Shown here: one piece after another, positions 10,779 through 20,694 of the stretch
How the letters are laid out: each line of letters starts with the position of its first letter
How positions within the stretch are numbered: position 1 is the stretch's first letter
DNA from: Methylobacter sp.
GTDB lineage: Bacteria > Pseudomonadota > Gammaproteobacteria > Methylococcales > Methylomonadaceae
Assembly: GCA_026399025.1 (NCBI GenBank)
Contig: JAPLRU010000093.1
Coordinates: 50,113 to 114,112, forward strand
DNA length: 64,000 nucleotides
Direction: 5' to 3'
Notes under the pieces: model-generated
Database searches by the model: none
What the model was told of the DNA's origin: nothing
Seen by the model: only the letters and a program-made list of their open reading frames with translations
Made by a program: the position numbers and the translations under genes

Positions 10779-11519
10779 TCATATGTTGATATTTATATCT
10801 ATATGATTGTTTTTTAGCCATAAATTCAGGGCATTGTTGAATTCTTTGTAAACTATAATTGCATCTGACAATTTAAGATGGCTACTTCCGTAAGGAACTC
10901 TAAGTGGCTTCTTATCTAGACTCTCTTTTTTGGAACCCTTCTCCAAAACAAACTGCTTTTCCAGTGCAATAGAGTCATCATTAAACCAATTCTTAGAATA
11001 ATCGCTTGCCACAAAGTAACTTGCCGTGTCCAGTTTATTTAGTATTTGAAATAGCTCTTTTGGAAAAAAGGGGTTATGGATAATTTCATTGTTCAACTCA
11101 TTGAAGAAATGAGGGTGTTCATAGTCGGGAGGAAAATGTTTCACTATATAGCGATCTTCCTTTGCGATATCCTCAAGAGATTTATAATTTCTGGCTGAAA
11201 AGCAAATAAGACTTCCCATTAGCACTTTCCCATCTCGCGAAATAACGGTGAAGCCAGCGTTAGGATTTTTTTGAATATGTTCCAATAAGCTAGTAATTAG
11301 CTTAAATTGTTCCTTTAGTACCTCATTCTCTAACCGGCTTTTCTGCCATTGAGTGGATGATATATATAGTCCTATTAATGTGATAATTATTGCTAAGAAA
11401 CCAACAATTGGCATTAATAGCTTGTCTGGAATATGGCAAGACAAATACAAATATATAACGAATGAAGCAATGGCAATAGTTAGAGCTAGTAATAGCAATA
11501 TAAAATTATTTATTTTCAT
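10779..11519 (-). CDS. Hypothetical protein with two N-terminal TM helices
   Basis: 246-aa ORF, visibly AT-richer than flanking kdp genes; two TM segments then soluble domain. Confidence 0.55.
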   Translation of the reverse strand: MKINNFILLLLALTIAIASFVIYLYLSCHIPDKLLMPIVGFLAIIITLIGLYISSTQWQKSRLENEVLKEQFKLITSLLEHIQKNPNAGFTVISRDGKVLMGSLICFSARNYKSLEDIAKEDRYIVKHFPPDYEHPHFFNELNNEIIHNPFFPKELFQILNKLDTASYFVASDYSKNWFNDDSIALEKQFVLEKGSKKESLDKKPLRVPYGSSHLKLSDAIIVYKEFNNALNLWLKNNHIDININI

Positions 11520-11612
11520 TTTTTCTCAGCTTGAAACGCCATTGCGCTCTTAACGTTACGGACATCTAAATTAGTACATTGTAAATTTCACAAAGTATGT
11601 GATTCATGCTTC

Positions 11613-11712
11613 TCACACTCCCCCCCCCAACCCCAGATCAATCAACTTAATCCCAATAAACGGCACAATAACCCGACCGCCACCGTAAACCAACAGATTA
11701 TTGCGCAGCAAT
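11613..11712 (-). pseudogene. Diverged duplicate of kdpB 3' end
   Basis: Reverse strand reads [36 protein letters not shown], matching the kdpB C-terminus at 11848-11954 with scattered mismatches. Confidence 0.85.
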
Positions 11713-11726
11713 GTCTCTGCATTCGC

Positions 11727-11832
11727 TCGTTCCCAAGCTCCAGCTTGGGAATGCAGTCTTGGAAGCTCCAGCTTCCCGGCTCGCGAAGCTGGAGCTTCGC
11801 TAACTGGGTTCCCAAGCCGGAGCTTGGGAACC
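11727..11832. repeat. REP-like nested palindromic element (GTTCCCAAGCTCC variant)
   Basis: gttcccaagctccagcttgggaatgc ... gttcccaagccggagcttgggaac. Confidence 0.75.
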
Positions 11833-11847
11833 AGCGCAATTTATAGT

Positions 11848-13922
11848 TCACAACACCCCCAACCCCATATCAATCAACTTAATCCCTATAAACGGCACAA
11901 TAACCCCGCCGCCACCGTAAACCAACAAGTTATTGCGCAGCAATGTCTCCGCATTTTGCGGCCGGTAAGTCACGCCTTTCAAAGCCAACGGAATCAACGC
12001 GACGATAATCAAGGCATTAAAAATAACCGCCGCAAGTATCGCGTTGTCCGGGCTGCTCAGTCCCATGATATTAAGCACGCCGAGTTCGGGATAAGTACTG
12101 GCGAACGCGGCCGGAATAATCGCGAAATACTTGGCTAAGTCATTCGCTAAGCTAAACGTGGTCAGCGCGCCGCGCGTCATCAGCATTTGTTTGCCGGTTT
12201 CAACAATTTCGATCAGCTTGGTCGGGTTGGAATCCAGATCGACCATGTTCCCGGCTTCCTTGGCCGCCTGCGTGCCCGAATTCATTGCCACCGCGACATC
12301 GGCTTGAGCCAAAGCGGGAGCATCGTTGGTGCCGTCGCCGGTCATCGCGACCAAACGGCCTTCGGCTTGTTGTTCACGGATCAATTTAAGTTTGGCTTCC
12401 GGCGTCGCCTCGGCCAAAAAGTCGTCGACGCCCGCTTCCGCCGCAATCGCCGCTGCGGTCAAACGGTTATCACCGGTAATCATGATGGTTTTAATGCCCA
12501 TATTGCGCAATTCGACAAAGCGCTCCTTAATGCCGCCCTTGACCGTATCTTTCAGTTCGATAACGCCCAACACCTGCCCATTGTCGACCACCAACAAAGG
12601 TGTGCTGCCCCGGCGCGCGACAATATCGGCAATGCGCATCGCTTCCTCGGGAAATTTTGCACCCAGGCTTTCCACATAGCCGCGTATCGCATCGACAGCG
12701 CCTTTACGAATTTGGCGTTCGCCGATATTGACGCCGCTCATCCGGGTTTGCGCGCTAAAAGCGACAAAGGTGGCATCCAAGTCATGAATATTACGTTCCC
12801 GGATCGCAAACTTCTGTTTGGCTAGAATAATGATGCTGCGACCTTCCGGCGTTTCGTCAGCCAACGTCGCCAGTTGCGCGGCATCGGCCAATTCTTTTTC
12901 GCTGATCAAACCGATCGGGAAAAAATCCGAGGCTTGACGGTTACCCAAGGTAATCGTGCCGGTTTTGTCCAGCAGCAACACATCCACATCGCCCGCCGCT
13001 TCAATGGCTTTACCCGAGGTGGCAATCACGTTTTTCTGCATCATCCGGCCGATACCGGCAACACCGATAGCGGACAGCAAAGCGCCGATGGTGGTAGGAA
13101 TCAGGCAGACCAGCAACGCCACCAGCACGGTAATCGACACCGGCGTACCGGCTTTGGCGACTTCCACGCCGTAGATGGAAAACGGCAACAAGGTCACGGT
13201 AGTCAACAGAAAAATCAGCGTCAATGCGACCAGTAAAATAGTCAGCGCGATTTCATTAGGCGTTTTTTGCCGCGTTGCGCTTTCGACCATCGCAATCATC
13301 CGATCCAGGAAAGCTTCGCCGGGATTGACCACAACCCGCGCCACCAGCCAGTGGGACAGGACCCGCGTACCGCCGGTGATCGGCCGGTGATCGAACTGAA
13401 ATCGCCGCCCGATTCGCGAATGACCGGCGCGCTTTCGCCGGTAATCGCGCTTTCATCGACGCTGGCGGCGCCTTCGATGACTTCACCGTCGGCGGGCACA
13501 AAGTCGCCCGCTTCAATCAGCACGATGTCGCCACGCCGTAACGAGGTGCTGGCGACTTTAGCGTAATCGGTGCTGTAACGCGGTTCATCCAGCTTCTTCG
13601 CCATGATGTCGCGCTTGGCGCTACGCAATGATGCCGCTTGCGCCTTGCTGCGGCCTTCGGCAACACTTTCGGCGAAGTTGGCAAACAACACCGTGAACCA
13701 CAGCCAAAAAGTCACCGCGAACATAAAGCCTGTTGAGGTCGAGTCACCGGATAGCAGCGCCGAAACCCACAGTCCGGTGGTCAGCAAACTGCCGATATAG
13801 ACCACGAACATCACCGGGTTTTTCCATTGTTGTTGAGGCGCCAGTTTACGTAAGGCATCGCCCGATGCATCCCATAGGATCCGGCGGCTAAATAGCTGTT
13901 GTGTATGACTTTGTGTGTTCAT
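11848..13922 (-). pseudogene. kdpB: KdpB ATPase subunit, interrupted by frameshift
   Basis: Two overlapping ORFs (13296..13922 and 11848..13344) each match part of KdpB; frame changes at an 11-bp tandem duplication at 13372-13393. Confidence 0.9.
13372..13393. repeat. Exact 11-bp tandem duplication (gccggtgatcg x2) inside kdpB
   Basis: Plus strand gccggtgatcg|gccggtgatcg; removing one copy restores [26 protein letters not shown]. Confidence 0.95.
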
Positions 13923-13964
13923 TGATTATTTCTCACTTTGCTTTAATTTGTATTCATCGCGAGC

Positions 13965-14020
13965 GTAGGGCGTGCCGTGCGCGCCTTCAGCACCCCAAAG
14001 GCGCGCACGGCACGCCCTAC
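13965..14020. repeat. Perfect 23-bp-arm inverted repeat between kdpA and kdpB
   Basis: gtagggcgtgccgtgcgcgcctt - 10 nt - aaggcgcgcacggcacgccctac. Confidence 0.85.
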
Positions 14021-14049
14021 CATGACCCCGTTTATGTCCCATTAGTCCC

Positions 14050-14170
14050 GTAGGCCGGAATAAGCCGGTTCGAGCGGCAGCGAGAACTGGCGTTTCCGGC
14101 AAACACTTTCCAAATTCGCCGGAAACGCCACCTCGCGCTACGCGCTTGGGTGGCCTTATTCCGGCCTACG
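14050..14170. repeat. REP-like element, GTAGGCCGGAATAAG family
   Basis: gtaggccggaataagccgg ... ggccttattccggcctacg with internal ggcgtttccggc/gccggaaacgcc; near-identical inverted copy at 19532-19651. Confidence 0.85.
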
Positions 14171-15908
14171 GAGCTGCATTCATGATTAAATGCTCGACCA
14201 CCGGACCTAAAGCCAAGGCGGGCACGAAGGTCAATGCGCCGACCAAAATCACAGTGCCGATCAGCAGCATCACAAACAACGGCGTATGCGTCGGTAAAGT
14301 GCCGACGGTGGTTGGCACCGTCTTTTTTGCCGCAAAGGAACCGGCAATCGCGAGTACCGGAATAATGATGCCATAGCGCCCGAACAGCATCGTGAAACCC
14401 AAAATCGTGTTATAAAACGGAGCATTGGCGCTAAGCCCGCCAAACGCGCTGCCGTTGTTGCCCGCAGCCGATGAAAATGCGTAAAGAATTTCGCTAAAAC
14501 CGTGCGCGCCGGGATTGGCGACCGCCGACTTGCCGACATCGACCATGACCGCCAACGCCGTTCCAGCCAAAATTAAGAAAGCCGGAATTAAAATAACGAT
14601 AGCCGACATTTTCATCTCGAAGGCTTCAATTTTTTTGCCGAGATACTCCGGCGTGCGGCCTATCATCAGACCGGCGATAAACACCGCGATCAGCGCAAAA
14701 ATCAGCATCCCGTAAAGACCGGAACCGACGCCGCCGAAAATAACTTCGCCTAACTGAATCAACCACATCGGGATCATGCCGCCCAGCGGCGTATAAGAAT
14801 CGTGCATCGAATTGACCGAACCGTTCGATGCCGCGGTCGTCGCCGTCGCCCAAATCACCGAATTGACGATGCCGAAACGCGTTTCCTTGCCTTCCATGTT
14901 GCCGCCGGACTGATCGATACTAATGCTTTGCTGAGCCCCAAGCGCGGACAGGGCCGGATTGCCGTTTTGCTCATAACCCACGGTAACGAATAACAAGCTG
15001 ACCAATACCAGCGTCATCGTCGACAAAATAGCCCAGCCCTGGCGGGTATCGCCGACCATGGTGCCGAAAGTGTGGCACAGCGCCGCCGGGATCAGTATCA
15101 GTAACAGCATTTCCAGGAAGTTGGCTACCGGTGTCGGGTTTTCGTAGGGATGCGCCGAGTTGGCGTTAAAAAAACCGCCGCCGTTGGTGCCCACTTGCTT
15201 AATCGCGATTTGCGAAGCCGCGGGTCCAACGGCCAAGGTTTGCGTCGCCGTTTCCGTTGCAGTGCTCGTTTGCTCAACTAACGGTACGGTATGGTAAGGT
15301 TTGAAGGTCTGCACCACGCCTTGCCCAACCAGCGCCACAGCTACCAGAAACGACAGCGGCAGCAGGATATACAAAGTGCCGCGGGTCAAATCCGCCCAGA
15401 AATTACCGATGCCGTCCGCATGAGTGCGCTGAAAACCGCGTATCAGCGCAACCAAAACCGCCATGCCGGTAGCGGCCGATAAGAAGTTTTGCACGCCGAG
15501 TCCCAGCATTTGAGTCAAATAACTCATCGTCGCTTCGCCGCTATAACCTTGCCAATTAGTGTTAGTCATAAAGCTGATCGCCGTGTTGAATGACGAATCG
15601 AGAGTGACATTGGCCATTTGTTGCGGATTTAAAGGCAGATAGGCTTGCAGCATTTGCAAGGCGAATACCGCCAGCCCGCCGAACAGATTAAACCAGAGCA
15701 GAGCGGCCGCGTAATTTTTCCAGCCCATTTCTTGTTCCGGGTTAACCCCGCTCAAACGATAAAACCCCGCTTCCAAGGGCCCCAGTATGCGCTTAAGCAA
15801 TAACGGGCGATTTTCATACACCGCCGCCATATAAACGCCCAATGGCTTTGCCAGCACCAACAGGACGACAAAATATAAAATGATTTGCAATAAGCCGTTC
15901 GTAGTCAT
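14166..15908 (-). CDS. kdpA: KdpA subunit of K+-transporting ATPase
   Basis: GVNPEQEMGWKNYAAALLWFN, TNTNWQGYSGE, GTNGGGFFNANSAHPYENPTP, AAGNNGSAFGGL. Confidence 0.97.
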   Translation of the reverse strand: MTTNGLLQIILYFVVLLVLAKPLGVYMAAVYENRPLLLKRILGPLEAGFYRLSGVNPEQEMGWKNYAAALLWFNLFGGLAVFALQMLQAYLPLNPQQMANVTLDSSFNTAISFMTNTNWQGYSGEATMSYLTQMLGLGVQNFLSAATGMAVLVALIRGFQRTHADGIGNFWADLTRGTLYILLPLSFLVAVALVGQGVVQTFKPYHTVPLVEQTSTATETATQTLAVGPAASQIAIKQVGTNGGGFFNANSAHPYENPTPVANFLEMLLLILIPAALCHTFGTMVGDTRQGWAILSTMTLVLVSLLFVTVGYEQNGNPALSALGAQQSISIDQSGGNMEGKETRFGIVNSVIWATATTAASNGSVNSMHDSYTPLGGMIPMWLIQLGEVIFGGVGSGLYGMLIFALIAVFIAGLMIGRTPEYLGKKIEAFEMKMSAIVILIPAFLILAGTALAVMVDVGKSAVANPGAHGFSEILYAFSSAAGNNGSAFGGLSANAPFYNTILGFTMLFGRYGIIIPVLAIAGSFAAKKTVPTTVGTLPTHTPLFVMLLIGTVILVGALTFVPALALGPVVEHLIMNAAP

Positions 15909-15997
15909 TAAAACTTCTCCGGATAAAATAACGCCACCAGCAAATAAATGAATAAAGCGCCTGCGAGCAAGCCGCTCAAGCTGTAGATAAAGGTCAT
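15908..15997 (-). CDS. kdpF: KdpF small subunit (29 aa)
   Basis: Reverse strand MTFIYSLSGLLAGALFIYLLVALFYPEKF*, stop overlaps kdpA start; below the supplied ORF track cut-off. Confidence 0.9.
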   Translation of the reverse strand: MTFIYSLSGLLAGALFIYLLVALFYPEKF

Positions 15998-16044
15998 GGT
16001 TACCTCTTTTTTATGAATGTATCGAATGGTTAATGTAACGCTGT

Positions 16045-16069
16045 CGTTATAAAAAAACTGTAAAAATCG
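16045..16069 (-). promoter_or_regulatory. Candidate KdpE-like box upstream of kdpF
   Basis: cgttataaaaaaactgtaaaaatcg; T-rich on the minus strand, 48-72 bp upstream of kdpF, shared with 17638-17661 and partly with 25079-25102. Confidence 0.5.
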
Positions 16070-16586
16070 CTGGGAATGTTACCGCCTCTTAGGTTATCGA
16101 AACTATTGTCAAATTCGGCTGCTTGCTTTCGCTACGAGGCAGGAGTCGAGTATTCCCAGAAGCGATAGTCATGTGTTTTCAGGCGGTTTGCGGACTAAAA
16201 AATGCAGGCTTTCCGACATCGCGTTGCCTACAGGATCTAGGTACTTAGGAACGCGCATGAAATAACTTGAGCATTTGATTCTCCTCAGCCCTCTCCAGCA
16301 GGAGAGGGAGCCGGTTGCCGAAGTTATTTCACGCACGCTCCTTAGCGTGAGCGGGAAGCGGAAGCTGCGAGTCATTGCGAGAAAAGATCGGTTAGGCTCG
16401 GGAAGTCTTATAGAATAATCGAAGCCCCAAAGTATCGCCTGTTTGCAAGCCAACACGATGAATTTTTCGTGCCCCTATCAAAACACCCAATCCGCTCCTA
16501 TTGTGACGCTGTACGAGTCCTTATAACCGCAATTATTGCGCTAAAGCCATAAATAACTTAAGTGTGCGCCATTTCGAGGTCGCGAT

Positions 16587-17069
16587 CTATCGGTCTGCGT
16601 CCGATAATAACCGCTTCTCCAACGCTTCCATACGCCTATGCAGCCGGGCCAACTCGTCGAGAATCTTAGCTTCTCCCGTTTGAACGCGACCGTCTTCCTG
16701 TTCGCTTTGGCTTATATCCCTCCCTAAAGCATGAATATTTCTGCCGATCAGGGCCACCGAAACCACGGCGGTGAATAAGGAGAACAATACCAGCCCAAAC
16801 AAAATCAATCCCGTTGCCAGCAAACGCCCGAAAAAGGAGACCGGGACCACATCGCCAAAACCCACATGAGTCATCGTCACCCAAGCGGACCAAATACCGT
16901 CGAAGGGCGATTTGATATTGGGATCAATCAGGAAAAGCAGCAGTCCGACAACCAAGGTTACCAAGGCCGCAAGCAAGACCAGATAGGTCAGATGCTTGGA
17001 CCTGAAGAGATCACCCCTGAGGCTGTTTCCCCATTGAAGCGCATTATGACATTCGGTTAACCAATACAT
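16587..17069 (-). CDS. Two-TM potassium channel (Ion_trans_2-like)
   Basis: Pore loop and selectivity filter WVTMTHVGFGDVVPVS between two TM helices. Confidence 0.85.
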   Translation of the reverse strand: MYWLTECHNALQWGNSLRGDLFRSKHLTYLVLLAALVTLVVGLLLFLIDPNIKSPFDGIWSAWVTMTHVGFGDVVPVSFFGRLLATGLILFGLVLFSLFTAVVSVALIGRNIHALGRDISQSEQEDGRVQTGEAKILDELARLHRRMEALEKRLLSDADR

Positions 17070-17169
17070 ATATTTTGTCCTTCTCTAATTTGTTACTCGA
17101 TTAATTGCAATATCAAATCATCCGCTCGGCATCGGCAGAGACCGATCCCAGCCAATCTGTTGAAGCACA

Positions 17170-17520
17170 TCAGAATGACTCAATGACTTTTCCGGTTGCC
17201 AAGTCGCACAACATAAACCACTCCAAACCGTCATGTCCTTGTATCTGGAATCGCACCATAAAATCTCCGTGCCGATGCTGCATTCGTTGTTTCTCAATCA
17301 GCCCCGGATGCAAACGCAACGTCTCCCGTTTACACGGTTCGATATTGACCTTGCTGGGCGGCAATGCGTAACGGTCGTTAATATTCGTATCCGCACTATC
17401 GGCCGTTGCGGACTTCACCCCGGATAGAGCATCTGCTGAATGAGCTAGGTTTGAAAATGCAGCTTGAATCATAAGACTTAACATTAAGATCAAAACTTTT
17501 TTAATAAACTTGTTATTCAT
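17170..17520 (-). CDS. Hypothetical exported protein
   Basis: Signal-peptide-like N-terminus, 116 aa, Cys-containing mature part. Confidence 0.55.
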   Translation of the reverse strand: MNNKFIKKVLILMLSLMIQAAFSNLAHSADALSGVKSATADSADTNINDRYALPPSKVNIEPCKRETLRLHPGLIEKQRMQHRHGDFMVRFQIQGHDGLEWFMLCDLATGKVIESF

Positions 17521-18075
17521 GAAAGCGTCTCACAAAAACTTGTAGGAAATTCGCTTGAATTAATCCCGGCCCGATTGATGTTTTATATCGTTTAAGCAGA
17601 ACCGGTCATCAACCAATTGGTTACAAGATACAAAAAACGCTATAAAAAAGTCGTAAAAATTATTAACTTTTCCGGCTAATACGCTGTACGTCTGATTCGA
17701 TCGATAATTAATCCAATAATCACCGGCCTGATTTCAAATCATAGCCATCGATTGTGCTAATAAACGAAACGATCTATTTCTTATTAGTAAACGCGCCTTT
17801 ACGAAATCTTTATTTTGAAAAACTTACGATAAGTCGTCGTTGATACCCTATTGAAGGATTTACCGATGGACAATTCCTACCTTGCTTTATACCCGTTACT
17901 TCCTGTTTTGATCTTGCTTCGCTGAAAGGCTGGGAAGTTTTGAAGTTTCGTCCATGAACGCATTGAATAGTGGATTGCGCTATTTGATGGTGTTGAGAGG
18001 TTATCCATCTCCGCGTTGATTAATCCAGAGGATTTCAAAAGACATTCCAATATTTAGTTTCCAGGCGAGTTCAAA

Positions 18076-19518
18076 ATGAAAAAATCTCCCCACCTCATCA
18101 ATATTCGTTATTTCTTTGTTTTGCTACTTCTGTTGCCTTCACTCGCTGTTGCAGAAGACGCGACGCAACAATTGGATTTAAAAGCCCATTTTGTCGGTTA
18201 TTTTGCTGTTGCAATAACAGTCCTTGCCTATGCCGTCGCAATGACCGAAGACCTGCACCAATTGAGTAAAGCAAAACCGATGGTATTAGGTTCGGCATTA
18301 ATCTGGCTTGCCATATTTGTCTTTTATAAAGTGGAATATGGGGCAGCAAAAAATGTCGCCGTCGCTTTCCAAAGTAATTTAACGGCTTATGCGGAGTTAT
18401 TTCTATTTATTACCGTGTCGATGACTTTTTTAAATGCGATGACCGAGCGGGGCATCTTTGACGCTTTGCGCATCGTACTAGCCAACAGGCAATACAGTTA
18501 CCGGCAATTATTTTGGATTACCGGGGTGTTAGCTTTTTTACTGTCCTTGGTCATCAGCAGTTTGACTGTCGGCTTGTTGATGGGATACATCATATTGGTG
18601 ATAGGGAAAGGCCGGCCTAAATTTGTCGGCCTGGCGGGCTTAAATACCGTTGTCGCCGCCAATGCCGGCGGTACCATGAGTCCTTTAGGCGGTATTTCCA
18701 CCTTCTTCGTTTGGCAACAAAATGCATTGCATTTCACTGAATTTTTTACCTTAACACTTCCCTGTATAGTGAACTTTTTAGTACCTGCGGCCATTATGTA
18801 TTTTTCGGTTAATAAGGAAACGCCCGCCTTTGCCAAAGAAACGCCGGTTTTAAAGCGCGGCAGCAAGCGGGTTATTTTTATATTTATGCTCACTTTCAGC
18901 ATGACCGTTTTATCGAATGTATTTCTTGATATGCCCGCGATAGCAGGCATGATGCTGGGTTTGGCGCTATTGCAATTCTTTGCTTACTATTTAACTAAAT
19001 CTGAAAAATTGAGTCATTTTTTAATACCGGAAACCCAAGAAACTATTGATTCGAAAAAAGGTTTCGATGTTTTCAAGTGTATTGCCGGTGTTGATTGGGA
19101 TACCTTGCTGTTTTTCTACGGCGCGATGATGATTGTCGGCGCACTGAGCTTTTTAGGTTATTTGGATGCGATGGCACATTATTTATTTACCGAAATCAGT
19201 CCCACGATAGCCAATATTTTGATTGGTTTGTCATCCTCGTCGATTGACAACGGCACCTTGATGTTTGCAGTGTTAAACATGCACCCCAACCTTCCCATCG
19301 GACAATGGTTGTTGTTAACCCTGACCTTGGGTGTCGGCGGTAGTCTGTTGGCTATTGGTTCGGCGCCCGCTCTGCATGTCTTGGGCTTAATGAAAGGCAA
19401 TATGAAAGAAGGCGAAGGCTATACCTTTACCCTGCATTTACGCTGGATGCCTGCCATTTTGTTAGGTTTTTTTGCCAGTATTGCAACGCTGTTTTTAATC
19501 AATGGCGGACAGTTTTAA
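18076..19518 (+). CDS. nhaD: NhaD-type Na+/H+ antiporter
   Basis: Multi-TM ArsB/NhaD superfamily protein; NTVVAANAGGTMSPLGGISTFFVW and SSSSIDNGTLMFAVL. Confidence 0.88.
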   Translation: MKKSPHLINIRYFFVLLLLLPSLAVAEDATQQLDLKAHFVGYFAVAITVLAYAVAMTEDLHQLSKAKPMVLGSALIWLAIFVFYKVEYGAAKNVAVAFQSNLTAYAELFLFITVSMTFLNAMTERGIFDALRIVLANRQYSYRQLFWITGVLAFLLSLVISSLTVGLLMGYIILVIGKGRPKFVGLAGLNTVVAANAGGTMSPLGGISTFFVWQQNALHFTEFFTLTLPCIVNFLVPAAIMYFSVNKETPAFAKETPVLKRGSKRVIFIFMLTFSMTVLSNVFLDMPAIAGMMLGLALLQFFAYYLTKSEKLSHFLIPETQETIDSKKGFDVFKCIAGVDWDTLLFFYGAMMIVGALSFLGYLDAMAHYLFTEISPTIANILIGLSSSSIDNGTLMFAVLNMHPNLPIGQWLLLTLTLGVGGSLLAIGSAPALHVLGLMKGNMKEGEGYTFTLHLRWMPAILLGFFASIATLFLINGGQF

Positions 19519-19531
19519 TGTTTACACTGGC

Positions 19532-19651
19532 GTAGGCCGGAATAAGGCCATCCAAGCGCTGGCGCGAGGTGGCGTTTCCGGCGAATTTGGAAGGTGTTTT
19601 GCCGGAAACACCTGTTCTCGCTACCGCTCGAACCGGCTTATTCCGGCCTAC
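19532..19651. repeat. REP-like element, GTAGGCCGGAATAAG family
   Basis: Near-identical to 14050-14170 in opposite orientation. Confidence 0.85.
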
Positions 19652-19679
19652 AGGAGAAGCTTTTTGGGGAGAAAATACG

Positions 19680-20690
19680 ATGAAAATAAGATGCTTTGCT
19701 CTATTGCTGATTGTCTTTGCCCTGCCAGGGTGCCGGAAGACGGCTCGCGAATCCGAGTTGTCAGGAGAGGCGCAGGGGACGACTTATCACATCAAGCTGG
19801 TTCCCGACAGTTCCTCAACATCGGTGGAGGAAATTCGCCGCCAAGTCTCGACGGCGCTGGCCGAGATCGACGCCCAACTATCCAATTACCGCGAGGACTC
19901 CGAGATTTCGCGCATTAACCGGCAGGAGAGAATCACTTGGTTACTGGTATCTAAAGAGATCGCCGAATTGCTGGACATCGCCCGGACGGTTTATGAGCAC
20001 TCGGACGGCTGTTATGACCTGACCGTGAAGCCTTTGTTCGATCTGTGGGGGTTTTCCCGTCATCAAAACCGGGTTCCTGCCCAGCACGAAATCGATGCGC
20101 TGTTACCCCATGTCGGTATGCGGCTTCTGGAAGTGGATGCGGTCAATCAACGCATCAGAAAGAAAGATCCCAAACTCAAGATCGACCTCTCGTCTATCGC
20201 GCAAGGTTACAGTGTGGGCGTGGTCGCCAAGCTTCTGGAAGCGTTGGGCGTCAACAATTATCTGGTCGAAATAGGCGGAGAAATGATGGTCAAAGGCCGC
20301 AAAGCCAACGGCGATGACTGGCGGGTTGCCGTCGAAACGCCGACGCCCTTCAGCCGAGCGGTTCAAAAAATCATTGATGTCCGGGAACAACAGGGTATTG
20401 CCATTATGACCGCAGGAACCTACCGGAATTTCTTCGAGGAAAACGGGCAAAGCTATTCCCATATCCTGAACCCCAAGACCGGGCGACCGGTGACTCATCG
20501 TCTGCACTCAGTCACAGTAATGCACGATGATCCGGCTTGGGCGGACGCTTGGGACACCGCCCTGCTTTGTGTGGGCGAACAGGAAGCGGCCCGCATCGCG
20601 GAGGCGGAACAGCTCAAAGTGCTGCTAATCTACGATGATGACAGTAAGCTCACTGAACACATGAGCAAAGCCTTTGCGGCTATGCAGTGA
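19680..20690 (+). CDS. apbE: ApbE-type FAD:protein FMN transferase (lipoprotein)
   Basis: Lipobox-like FALPGC, GEAQGTTYHIK, YDLTVKPLFDLWGF, IDLSSIAQGYSVG, TAGTYRN...YSHILNPKTGRPV. Confidence 0.92.
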   Translation: MKIRCFALLLIVFALPGCRKTARESELSGEAQGTTYHIKLVPDSSSTSVEEIRRQVSTALAEIDAQLSNYREDSEISRINRQERITWLLVSKEIAELLDIARTVYEHSDGCYDLTVKPLFDLWGFSRHQNRVPAQHEIDALLPHVGMRLLEVDAVNQRIRKKDPKLKIDLSSIAQGYSVGVVAKLLEALGVNNYLVEIGGEMMVKGRKANGDDWRVAVETPTPFSRAVQKIIDVREQQGIAIMTAGTYRNFFEENGQSYSHILNPKTGRPVTHRLHSVTVMHDDPAWADAWDTALLCVGEQEAARIAEAEQLKVLLIYDDDSKLTEHMSKAFAAMQ

Positions 20691-20694
20691 TTTT

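Noticed and set aside
16169-16456. 95-aa ORF between kdpF and the K+ channel gene
   Set aside because: Low-complexity, repeat-like intergenic DNA, no protein-like features.
17521-18075. Riboswitch in the leader of nhaD
   Set aside because: Looked for structure but found only weak short inverted repeats; no conserved motif recognised.
19569-19679. N-terminal extension of the apbE ORF
   Set aside because: It is translation of the REP element; the lipoprotein signal starts at 19680.
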